A stretch of 64,000 nt of DNA from Janthinobacterium sp. PC23-8. Its GTDB lineage: Bacteria > Pseudomonadota > Gammaproteobacteria > Burkholderiales > Burkholderiaceae_D. The stretch covers positions 2,008,507 through 2,072,506 of the forward strand of contig NZ_NJGY01000001.1 of assembly GCF_002250505.1 (NCBI RefSeq). Reading direction: 5' to 3'. This document shows, piece after piece, positions 26,462 through 33,955 of this stretch (its first letter is position 1; every line of letters starts with the position of its first letter). Both the position numbers and the translations under genes were made by a program. The notes beneath the pieces were generated by a model. The model made no database searches and was not told where the DNA came from. It was given only the letters and a program-made list of their open reading frames with translations.

Positions 26462-26495
26462 GCTGCGGGGGTTTTTTCAGCCCCCAGCCATTTTT
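26462..26495 (+). terminator. Terminator-like hairpin just before the PAP2 lipoprotein gene
   Basis: GCTG-C-GGGG pairs with CCCC-CAGC around a T-rich loop, followed by ATTTTT. It ends directly against the ribosome site (AAGGTGA) of the next gene, so it may end the FUSC transcript and could also affect access to that ribosome site. Confidence 0.5.
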
Positions 26496-26510
26496 CAAGG
26501 TGATCCACCC

Positions 26511-28466
26511 ATGCATGCATTTCCCATGATCCGCCGCCTGCCCCTGGCGCTGGCCATCAGCGCCGCTCTCGCCCTCGCCGCCTGCGGCGGTTCCGATCAC
26601 AATGACGACGCCGCGCTGGTGATCCCGGCCGCACCGGCCGACCAGGGCGCGGTGGATACGGCGCCGCCATCGGCCACGGCGCTGCCGTTTGTCGACAATG
26701 TCGCCAGCAACCAGCGTGGCGACGCCCGCTACGCCACGGCCGCCACCAACGCCGGCGTGCGCGTGCTGATCGGCATGCTCGATATCTGGAAACCGCTGAC
26801 GGAAATCGTCGATGCCGGTGTCACGGCACCGGCCGTAGCTGGCTTCCCCGCCGTCGTAGCGTCAAGCTGGACCGGCATACCGAATGACGGCACGCCAGGC
26901 GGCACCATCGTCAACGCCGCCGTGCACAACGCCAATATCGACTACGTGGTGAAAGCCACCACCAGCCGCACCCCGGCGCAGGAACTGGCCGCCTATCTGG
27001 ACGACCGCCGCGGCAAGGGCTACAGCATTACCGACGGCATGGGTCCGCTAACCGACGCCTGGCGCAGCGCCGCGCGCCAGAGCACCAGCATCACGTCCAT
27101 CGCGCCGGACGCGACCACCGTGCTGTACAACGACAGCGGCACCAATACCGGCGTGGCTGGCAGCACCAATGCCGAGTTCGGCAACGTGGTGGCACTGGTC
27201 AATGCCATGGGTAACAATGGCTCGACGGAACCGGCCAAGCGTTTCTACAAATACGCGCGCCCTTACCGCTGGAGCAGCAATGTGGTGCTGGTACCGGCGC
27301 TGATGCCGGCCAGGAGCACCACGCCGTCCACCGATGGCGGCTTTACCAGCGGCCACTCGGCCGAAGCCGTACGCGGCGCGCTGGGCATGGCCTATGCCTT
27401 GCCCGAGCGCTACCAGGAGATGGTGTCGCGCGGCCTGGAACTCGGTGAAAACCGCATTATCGCCGGCATGCACTCGCCGCTCGACGTGATCAGCGGCCGG
27501 GTGCAGGCGCAAGCCATCGTCGCCGCCAACCTGCTTGACGCGGCCACCGCCGCCACCAAGGCCGCCGCCGTGACGCAAGCGCACGCCACCCTGATGGCAA
27601 AAACCGGCGCCACCGCCGACAGCTTTTATGACTACGCCCACTCGGGCACCTCCGCCAACGACCGCTTTGCCGACTACGCCGCCAACAAGGCCGCGTATAT
27701 CCGCCGCATGACGTTCGGCTTTGCGCAGACCGGCCCTGCCACCGTGCCGGCCGTGGTGCCGAAAGGCGCGGAAGTACTGCTGGAAACCCGTTTGCCGTAT
27801 CTTTCCGACGCGCAGCGCCGCGTAGTGCTGAAAACCACGGCCATGCCATCGGGCTATCCGGTCATGGACGATGCCGAAGGCTGGGGCCGTCTGAACCTGT
27901 TTGCCGCCGCCGACGGCTATGGCGTCTTTACCGGCAACGTGGTGGTGGCGATGGATGCGGCCAAGGGCGGCTTCAACGCGGTCGACCGCTGGCGCAACGA
28001 CATCAGCGGCGCAGGCAAGCTGAACAAGCAAGGCTCTGGCACCCTGAAGCTGGGCGGCAACAACAGCTGGAGCGGCGGCACGCAAGTCGAAGGCGGCCGC
28101 CTGGAAGCGCTGTCGGCCACGGCCTTCGGCAAGGGCGACGTGTATGTCAGCGGCGGCACGCTGGTCAGCAATGCGACCACCAGCCTGGCGCTGGCCGCCA
28201 AGTACACGCAGCTGGCGACCGGCAACCTGGAACTGGCACTGGGCAGCGGCCAGGCAGGACGCCTGGCGGTGGCCGGCCCGATGACGGTGGCCGGCGGCAG
28301 CCTGAAGGTGACGTTCCAGAACGGCTACAAGCCGGCTGCGGGCGACACCCTCAACGTGATCGTCGCGGCCAGTTTGAAGGGCAAGTTCGACACGATCACC
28401 GTCGATGGCTTCAAGGTCACGCCAACGTATACCGCGACGGGCTTGCAGCTGCGACTGGACGTGTAA
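26511..28466 (+). CDS. PAP2/haloperoxidase-like lipoprotein with autotransporter-type repeat
   Basis: A 651-residue lipoprotein: signal peptide with lipobox LAAC, Cys25. The phosphatase signature of the PAP2/vanadium haloperoxidase superfamily is present in three parts: KRFYKYARP (Lys243 to Arg250-Pro251), TSGH (279-282) and NRIIAGMHSPLD (Arg315, His321, Asp325). It should be a periplasmic or surface acid phosphatase. From about residue 520 to 560 there is a passenger-associated repeat (GSGTLKLGGNNSWSGG), and the C-terminus is a beta-helix-like region, but no beta-barrel translocator follows. The start at 26511 has AAGGTGA eight bases upstream. The combination of lipid anchor, PAP2 and PATR repeat is uncommon. 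Confidence 0.85.
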   Translation: MHAFPMIRRLPLALAISAALALAACGGSDHNDDAALVIPAAPADQGAVDTAPPSATALPFVDNVASNQRGDARYATAATNAGVRVLIGMLDIWKPLTEIVDAGVTAPAVAGFPAVVASSWTGIPNDGTPGGTIVNAAVHNANIDYVVKATTSRTPAQELAAYLDDRRGKGYSITDGMGPLTDAWRSAARQSTSITSIAPDATTVLYNDSGTNTGVAGSTNAEFGNVVALVNAMGNNGSTEPAKRFYKYARPYRWSSNVVLVPALMPARSTTPSTDGGFTSGHSAEAVRGALGMAYALPERYQEMVSRGLELGENRIIAGMHSPLDVISGRVQAQAIVAANLLDAATAATKAAAVTQAHATLMAKTGATADSFYDYAHSGTSANDRFADYAANKAAYIRRMTFGFAQTGPATVPAVVPKGAEVLLETRLPYLSDAQRRVVLKTTAMPSGYPVMDDAEGWGRLNLFAAADGYGVFTGNVVVAMDAAKGGFNAVDRWRNDISGAGKLNKQGSGTLKLGGNNSWSGGTQVEGGRLEALSATAFGKGDVYVSGGTLVSNATTSLALAAKYTQLATGNLELALGSGQAGRLAVAGPMTVAGGSLKVTFQNGYKPAAGDTLNVIVAASLKGKFDTITVDGFKVTPTYTATGLQLRLDV

Positions 28467-28511
28467 GCATGTGATTGCTTGACAAAAAGCCGCTCATCGA
28501 AGTGATGCCGT

Positions 28512-28830
28512 TCACTTAAGCAGTTTTTTTGAAAAACGCGCTTGGCAGAGCGTTTTGGTTTTGCCTTGACGGTCCGGTCGAATTTTTGATCGGGCCGTTC
28601 GTCTTTCAGAATGACTAACGAGCCTTTCACGCCGATGCTTTATTGAATATGGAAGCGTTCCATACGACATGGTGACGGCAGCCCAGTGAAGCCCGAACTG
28701 GATCAGGTGCAAAGCGCGGATGAAGCTCACTTCGGTCGGTTCGCATTTGACCATCAAAACGGCTTTAACGATCTCTAGCCATATCAGCTTATAGGCTATC
28801 AGCGTGCCTCAGATCTCCTGATATGGCAAG
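28512..28830 (-). pseudogene. Decayed 3' end of an IS4-family transposase
   Basis: Translating the minus strand gives QEI-stop-GTLIAYKLIWLE, then EPTEVSFIRALHLIQFG and a SERRTAR stretch, which match the C-terminal region of IS4-family (DDE_Tnp_1) transposases, where QEIWG, AYNLVR and F-x-x-AL-x-LI are conserved. The codon for Trp in QEIWG is now a stop (TGA at about 28808), and a frameshift near 28600 separates the SERRTAR part from the last block (DRTVKAKPKR...). The DDE catalytic part is absent, and the upstream junction at about 28830 shows no terminal repeat. The element is therefore dead and truncated. Recognition is from memory of the family, not an alignment. Confidence 0.7.
28533..28560 (+). 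terminator. Weak terminator-like hairpin after the PAP2 gene
   Basis: AAAACGCGCT and AGAGCGTTTT pair with one mismatch around a TGGC loop, then GGTTTT. It overlaps the end of the transposase remnant, so it might belong to the old element. Confidence 0.35.
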
Positions 28831-29040
28831 GAAGTGGAGCGTATCGTCGAGCTACCACCAAGTCCGGCTTTACGAGCGGCTGCCCCTGTCCAGGAGGAAG
28901 TACGTCGAGTACGGCACCGCCCTGCTTTCGATGCCGTACAAAGGCTGCTTCCGCCTCCCGGAGCTGCCGGCGGCGCAAGCGCCGCCCAAGTGCCAACCAT
29001 AGTCGGTGAAGGTGGTTGGCGTTGCAATTAATCCATTTAT
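28831..29040. other. Junction sequence between IS remnant and unknown gene pair
   Basis: About 200 GC-rich bases with overlapping frames on both strands (up to 94 codons) but no recognisable protein, ribosome site or repeat. It separates the transposase remnant from the AT-richer promoter region that follows. Confidence 0.4.
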
Positions 29041-29069
29041 TTGTTATTCGACAATGTTCGTGCGATACT
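29041..29069 (+). promoter_or_regulatory. Candidate promoter of the unknown gene pair
   Basis: TTGTTA at 29041-29046 and GATACT at 29064-29069 are 17 bases apart and lie about 30 bases before the ATG at 29098. The region is clearly less GC-rich than its surroundings. Confidence 0.4.
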
Positions 29070-29097
29070 CGTGTGATTCCCAATCAAGAGTAACAAT

Positions 29098-29784
29098 ATG
29101 ACTCCGATACCGACCTCGCCACAACCTGCTACCACGCTCGATGAGCTATTCAGCAGTCCTGCCACGATTCTTTCCAACCTCGACTTAGACATCACCGGCA
29201 CGGCGGTGACAGATGCACAGCTACAGCGCTTGGCCGGCTGTCCTGGTGGCGGCGTAGTCACTGTAACTGATGACGCAGGTGCGGTCTATCTTGAGTCCCG
29301 GCATCGCGACCTCATCATTAATACATGGAGAAATGCTAATTATGTTGAGATACGTCGTCAGGGTGAAGACTACTATCTTTATCTTGATTACATATGGTTT
29401 TCTGACAATTGTCCCAAGGGGTTTGGCGCAGTAGTCCTGCTTAACATGGCATATACAGCTGCCGAACTTGGTTTTTCGCACATAGAGTTGCTCGCTGCTG
29501 GAGGTACCGGAATCAAGGGTGCAGCGTGGACAGAAGAGTTTTGGGGCTATGAAACTTGGCCGCGACTCGGCTTTGACACGGAACTACAGCCCCAGATGCT
29601 TGCTCTGACAGCTCAGGAACCCGAACTGAAGGACTTCACGCATGTATCTGAAATCGTCCAAGCAAACTTGGATTGGTGGAAAGAACACGGTGATGGGTGG
29701 ACGATGACGTTCGATTTGAAGCAGGGGAGCGCATCATGGGATACACTATACATGTTCTGTAAAGGGCGAGGTTTACTCAAATGA
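29098..29784 (+). CDS. Unknown protein with a GNAT-like segment
   Basis: A 228-residue protein that I do not recognise. The first 50 residues are Thr/Pro-rich; the middle (about 85-165) has the order beta-strand (YYLYLDYIWF), a glycine turn (CPKGFGAVVLLNMAYTAAE) and beta-strand (HIELLAAGG), which resembles the acetyl-CoA loop of GNAT acetyltransferases, followed by WGYETWPRLGFD. The Trp-rich C-terminus (NLDWWKEHGDGWTMTF) has no match in memory. No signal peptide. Codon use is less GC-biased than neighbouring genes, and it follows an IS4 remnant, suggesting acquisition. Its stop is coupled to the next gene by a four-base overlap. Toxin, effector or modifying enzyme are possible; none is shown. 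Confidence 0.6.
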   Translation: MTPIPTSPQPATTLDELFSSPATILSNLDLDITGTAVTDAQLQRLAGCPGGGVVTVTDDAGAVYLESRHRDLIINTWRNANYVEIRRQGEDYYLYLDYIWFSDNCPKGFGAVVLLNMAYTAAELGFSHIELLAAGGTGIKGAAWTEEFWGYETWPRLGFDTELQPQMLALTAQEPELKDFTHVSEIVQANLDWWKEHGDGWTMTFDLKQGSASWDTLYMFCKGRGLLK

Positions 29785-29996
29785 AACGTATTCTCAAAAT
29801 CAATGCCAGCAAAGGCTACGTTCGTGTTTCGACCGGCCCGAAAGCCGAGCCTGATACTGCGCCTAGCCCTTCGGCTTCTCAGCGGCGCAAAGTTTCGCTG
29901 TCCAGCTTGACATCAACCCCCCCTCGGACGGTTGATGATGTCCGGAAAGCTATCGCACAAGGACGGTTTGCAGAGATGAAACCAGAGCAAGCATAG
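29781..29996 (+). CDS. Small basic protein coupled to the unknown gene
   Basis: A 71-residue protein (MKRILKINASKGYVRVSTG at the start, then a Ser/Pro-rich basic linker and a helical tail TVDDVRKAIAQGRFAEMKPE). It overlaps the upstream gene by four bases (ATGA) and is surely translated with it. A small disordered partner with a short helix is the usual shape of an antitoxin, immunity protein or chaperone, but no family is recognised. Found nowhere else in the window. Confidence 0.5.
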   Translation: MKRILKINASKGYVRVSTGPKAEPDTAPSPSASQRRKVSLSSLTSTPPRTVDDVRKAIAQGRFAEMKPEQA

Positions 29997-30048
29997 CCGG
30001 ACCGATCTTGTTGGTGCCAGGAAGGCGTAGAATCAAGACACCACATAA

Positions 30049-30079
30049 ACACATAGGTGCCCACGGGACGCCTATGTGT
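30049..30079. repeat. Inverted repeat downstream of the unknown gene pair
   Basis: ACACATAGG at 30049-30057 and CCTATGTGT at 30071-30079 are perfect inverted copies around a 13-base centre. No T run follows on either side, so it is either a T-less terminator, a protein site, or an end left by a mobile element. Confidence 0.5.
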
Positions 30080-30232
30080 TGTATGGCAGTGTCCTGGCCA
30101 CTCAGTGGCTGAGTCGGCTGTGGCGACAAGACCATCCGGACGCTGATTTGAAACGAACACGAACTAGTCATCCTTTTTGTCGCAATGCTGCGAGCGTTCG
30201 CGGGCAGGACGCCAGTAAGTCATTATTCCCGA

Positions 30233-32185
30233 TTATTTCAAATAGCGCTCAAACCACGCCAGGGTGCGCTGGCGCAAGTCCCGCTGGTGTTCGGGCTTGC
30301 GGAAGGAGTGGCCCTCGCCGTCATAGATGAACAGGCTGGACGGCACGCCCATGGCGCGCAGGCCGTTCCAGAATTCCAGTGACTGGGCGGCCGGGGTTTC
30401 CACGTCGCGCTCGCCCACATAAACCAGGGTCGGCGTGGCCGCCGCCTTGATGGTGGAGAGCGGCGAGGCCTTGCGGTAGACCTCGGGATCGTCATAGGCC
30501 GAGGCGCCAAAGAAGGGGATCATCCACTGGTTGATGCCGTTCTGGCCGTAATAGCTGATCCAGTTCGATATGCCGGCGCCGGCCACGGCCGCCTTGAAGC
30601 GCGTGCTGTGGGTCACGCCCCACATCGTCATGAAGCCGCCGTAAGAGTGTCCTGTCAGGCCGAGTCGCTGGCCGTCGACGGGGGCGACTTTTTCCACCGC
30701 ATCGATGCCGGCCAGGATATCGCGCCAGTCGCCGCCGCCAAAGTCGCGCATATTGGCGCGTGTAAAAGCCTGGCCCTGGCCAAAGCTGCCGCGCGGGTTG
30801 GGGAAGAAGACAAAATAACCTTTTCCCGTCAGTTCGCGCAGCTGTGCGCTGGCAAGTTCGCCCGGGCCGACATAGCGCGGCGAAACGGCGGCGCCGGGGC
30901 CGCCATGGACCACCACGATCATCGGATATTTCTTGTCCGCCTCGACCTTCAACGGCCCCAGCAGCCAGCCCTGTACCCGGTAGCCTTCATTGCTCCAGCC
31001 GACGTTCTGCACGCTCAGCTGCGGCGCCAGGGCGTCGTTGTCGTGCGTGATTGTCTGCAAGCCGTTCAAGGGCCCGGCCACCAGATGCGGCGCATGTGTA
31101 AAGTCTTCCTGCGCGCCGGCCGCTTGCGTGCCATCGGCGCTGAACGACAAACGGCCATCCGAGCCACCGCTGCTGAGCTCGCCAAGCAATTGCGGCGCGG
31201 CTGGCCCCGTTTGCGCATCGAGTCTGACCAGCGCCAGTTGCGAGTCGATCAGGGCCGTGGCCAGCAGGCCCTGGCCGCGCCAGACGACGCCATTGAAGGT
31301 GCCGCGATAGTCGGGCGTGAGGTTGCGCGGCGTGCCGCCGGCCAGCGGCACGGTATAAATATCGCCGCCAATCGAGCCGAAGTCGCTCATCAGGCCGCCA
31401 ACGAACACCACCGTCTTGCCGTCCGGCGAGACCGACGGCAGGTTCAGCTGCATCGCCGGCGCGGCAATCACGCGCAGCGCGCCGCTGGCTGCATCCACAT
31501 GGGTCAATTTCGCCACCCACCAGTTGCTGTCGCCATTGCCCCGCGCGCTGGTGGCCACAAAACCGTTGCCATCGGGCGTCCAGTTGTATTCATAGACATA
31601 GGTGTCGGCCGGGGACACCAGGCGCAGCTCGCCGCCGCCGGCAGCCACCACGGCGATGCGCTGGGCGTCATCCTCGCTGCCCACCTCGCCCACCTGGCGC
31701 GCGCCCGCTTCGACGGCGCCGGCCAGCTTGCGCGCGCCGACGGTCGCCAGCAAGGCGACCTGCTGGCCATCGGGCGACCAGCGCGCCGTGCTGGCCACGC
31801 CCTTGAAATTGAGCAGTGCTTTGGATGCGGCCTGGCCCATGGTGGCCAGGAACAGGCTGGCCTTGCCGGCCTTGGCGTCGTAGCCGACAAAGGCCAGCTG
31901 CCGGCCATCGGGCGACCAGCTGGGCTTGTCGTAGGAACACACGGCGCAAGGGTCGAACTGCTGCACCATGGCGCCGCTGGCGGCGTCGCGCACCACCAGC
32001 GCGCCATGCGCACGCTTTGCCTGGCCACCCGTGTCGCTGGACTCGATGGCGACGATACGCTGGCCGTTGCCGGACAGGGCCACGGCGCGGTAATCGCGCA
32101 AGGCTTGCGGTGCGGCGGCGTGGGCGCAGGCGACAAACAGGGCAGTGGCGAACAGGCCGGCACTGGCGATTGCAGTTATTTTCAT
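30233..32185 (-). CDS. S9 family exported peptidase (prolyl oligopeptidase-like)
   Basis: A 650-residue peptidase with a signal peptide (residues 1-23, ending AHA). An N-terminal beta-propeller (about 30-390) is marked by repeats such as PSWSPDGRQLAF, ARWSPDGQQVAL and PSVSPDGKTVVF; the C-terminal alpha/beta hydrolase holds the triad Ser514 (GHSYGG), Asp594 (GERDVETP) and His626 (GEGHSF). It should cleave oligopeptides in the periplasm, of the acylaminoacyl-peptidase or dipeptidyl-peptidase IV-like S9C group. It is monocistronic; the permease gene upstream ends with its own terminator between the two. Confidence 0.92.
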   Translation of the reverse strand: MKITAIASAGLFATALFVACAHAAAPQALRDYRAVALSGNGQRIVAIESSDTGGQAKRAHGALVVRDAASGAMVQQFDPCAVCSYDKPSWSPDGRQLAFVGYDAKAGKASLFLATMGQAASKALLNFKGVASTARWSPDGQQVALLATVGARKLAGAVEAGARQVGEVGSEDDAQRIAVVAAGGGELRLVSPADTYVYEYNWTPDGNGFVATSARGNGDSNWWVAKLTHVDAASGALRVIAAPAMQLNLPSVSPDGKTVVFVGGLMSDFGSIGGDIYTVPLAGGTPRNLTPDYRGTFNGVVWRGQGLLATALIDSQLALVRLDAQTGPAAPQLLGELSSGGSDGRLSFSADGTQAAGAQEDFTHAPHLVAGPLNGLQTITHDNDALAPQLSVQNVGWSNEGYRVQGWLLGPLKVEADKKYPMIVVVHGGPGAAVSPRYVGPGELASAQLRELTGKGYFVFFPNPRGSFGQGQAFTRANMRDFGGGDWRDILAGIDAVEKVAPVDGQRLGLTGHSYGGFMTMWGVTHSTRFKAAVAGAGISNWISYYGQNGINQWMIPFFGASAYDDPEVYRKASPLSTIKAAATPTLVYVGERDVETPAAQSLEFWNGLRAMGVPSSLFIYDGEGHSFRKPEHQRDLRQRTLAWFERYLK

Positions 32186-32208
32186 CAGTTAACTTCCAGT
32201 TTGAAATG

Positions 32209-32237
32209 AAAAAAACCGCCAGCAAGCGCGGCGGTTT
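32209..32237 (-). terminator. Intrinsic terminator of the APC permease gene
   Basis: Read on the minus strand, AAACCGCC pairs with GGCGGTTT (stem 8) around a nine-base loop, followed by seven T. It lies between the permease stop and the S9 peptidase start. Confidence 0.88.
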
Positions 32238-32255
32238 CGGATGGTCATGTCCGGC

Positions 32256-33755
32256 TCAAGGAGCCTGCTTGCCCAGGTGTGAATGACGCATGCTGTACAG
32301 GAAATAGATGGCGATGGTCACCGCCATCCATACACTGAAGACGACAAAAGTGGTGTGCGGCAAGTCGCGCATGATGTACAGGCAGGCGCACACGCTCAGG
32401 CCCGGAATCACGTAGGGGCCGAACGGCACGCTGAAGCCTTCGATGCGGTTGGCGCCCTGCTTGTGGCGCAATACCGGCACGGCGATCGACACCACCATGA
32501 AAGCGGTCAGGGTGCCGATGCTGACCATGTCCCACAGATAGGTGGCGTCGATGGAGCCGGCGACGAGCGCCACCACCAGGCAGACGATCAGCGTATTGCT
32601 GACCGGCACCAGGGTACGCGGATGGATCTTCTGGAACGATTTCGGAATCAGGCCGTCGCGGCTGATGGCGAACAAAATGCGCGTCTGGCCGTAAATCGTC
32701 ACCAGCGTCACGCTGAAGACGGAGATGACGGCGCCGGCCGACAGCACCAGCGCCGGCCAGGCGTGGCCGGTAACGTTTTGCAGGATCACCGCCAGGCCCG
32801 CTTCCTGGCCTTCGAACAGCCTGGCTTGCTGGGCGCCGAGGGCGGCGACGGCCACCAGCAGGTAGAACACGGTAACGATCAGCAAGGCACCCAAAATGCC
32901 GCGCGGCACGTTGCGCGTGGGGTCTTTCACTTCGTCGCCGGCGGTCGCCACCGTATCGAGGCCAATGAATGAGAAAAACACCGTGCCGGCGGCGGCAGTC
33001 ACGCCCGTCATGCCGGCAAAGCCCTTGCTGTTGTCGGTATTGAAGAAGGGGAAGAAATTGTCGGCGTTAAAACCTGAAAACGCCACGACGATAAAAAACA
33101 CCAGGATGGCCAGCTTGATCATCACCATGATGGCGTTCATCAGGGCCGATTCCTTGGCGCCGCGCAGCAACATGAAGCAGCACATGCAGATCAGAAAGAT
33201 GGGCGGCAGATTGATATGGCCGGCGTGAAACTCCATGCCGTTGGGCCCTGAAACGATCATGGGAGAGCGCAGCATTTCCGGGATATGCCAGCCAAACGCA
33301 TTTTCCAGGAAGTTATTCAGGTAGGACGACCAGCCGATGGCCACCGCGCTGCCCGCCAGGCCATATTCGAGCAGCAGGCAGGCGGCCATGATAAAGGCCA
33401 GGAATTCGCCGACGGTGGCGTAGGCAAACGAGTAGGACGAGCCGGAGGCGGGAATGCGGAACGACAATTCCGCATAGCACAGAGCGGTGAGCCCGGCCGT
33501 GACGGCGGCGATCAGGAACGATAGGATGACGGACGGGCCGGCCTTGGGCACGGCTTCGACCATGGTAAAGAAGATGCCCGTGCCGATGGTGGCGCCGACG
33601 CCGATCATGGTCAGGGAAAACAGGCCGATGGAACGGCTCAAGCCGCTGCTGCTGAGGCCTGCACCAGACCCGCTCGTGGTATCGATCGGTTTGGTGCGGC
33701 AAAGTTTCTGGACCAGGGTTAGGCTCACTAGCAATCCTTTTAGGAGGCGGGTCAT
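32256..33755 (-). CDS. APC family amino acid permease, YfnA/cationic amino acid type
   Basis: A roughly 499-residue transporter with about 12 to 13 hydrophobic segments. The N-terminal SLTMIGVGATIGTGIFF segment is the substrate-binding glycine motif of APC permeases, and the RTKPIDTTSG stretch before the first helix is typical of the YfnA/CAT subfamily. It imports amino acids with a proton; specificity is unknown. The frame opens at 33806, and neither start has a strong ribosome site; the ATG at 33755 is preferred because the earlier residues look non-coding. A second, different permease gene lies 200 bases upstream. Confidence 0.85.
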   Translation of the reverse strand: MTRLLKGLLVSLTLVQKLCRTKPIDTTSGSGAGLSSSGLSRSIGLFSLTMIGVGATIGTGIFFTMVEAVPKAGPSVILSFLIAAVTAGLTALCYAELSFRIPASGSSYSFAYATVGEFLAFIMAACLLLEYGLAGSAVAIGWSSYLNNFLENAFGWHIPEMLRSPMIVSGPNGMEFHAGHINLPPIFLICMCCFMLLRGAKESALMNAIMVMIKLAILVFFIVVAFSGFNADNFFPFFNTDNSKGFAGMTGVTAAAGTVFFSFIGLDTVATAGDEVKDPTRNVPRGILGALLIVTVFYLLVAVAALGAQQARLFEGQEAGLAVILQNVTGHAWPALVLSAGAVISVFSVTLVTIYGQTRILFAISRDGLIPKSFQKIHPRTLVPVSNTLIVCLVVALVAGSIDATYLWDMVSIGTLTAFMVVSIAVPVLRHKQGANRIEGFSVPFGPYVIPGLSVCACLYIMRDLPHTTFVVFSVWMAVTIAIYFLYSMRHSHLGKQAP

Positions 33756-33897
33756 GACGACGGAAACATGGCGCGATGGTTTGACCTGGCAAAAACCCGG
33801 AAACAATACGGTCCATTTTCAAAACTAAGCGATTATAGGGCTTTCACCGGCCCAGACCAGCAGATCTTTGATGCAAGGAAACAACGTCGGCGGCAGT

Positions 33898-33930
33898 AAA
33901 AAGCGCGCCGCTGCAACTGCAGGGGCGCGC
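33898..33930 (-). terminator. Intrinsic terminator of the AAT-type permease gene
   Basis: On the minus strand GCGCGCC pairs with GGCGCGC around a 14-base loop (itself containing a short palindrome), followed by TTTTTA. Confidence 0.7.
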
Positions 33931-33955
33931 CAGGATACGGCGACAGGGGCTGGAT

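Noticed and set aside
28799-29083. Overlapping frames of 65 to 94 codons on both strands near the IS remnant
   Set aside because: No ribosome site, no recognised protein, and they cross the transposase remnant junction.
30608-32209. 533-codon plus-strand open frame
   Set aside because: Antisense to the S9 peptidase gene, whose catalytic triad and signal peptide are intact.
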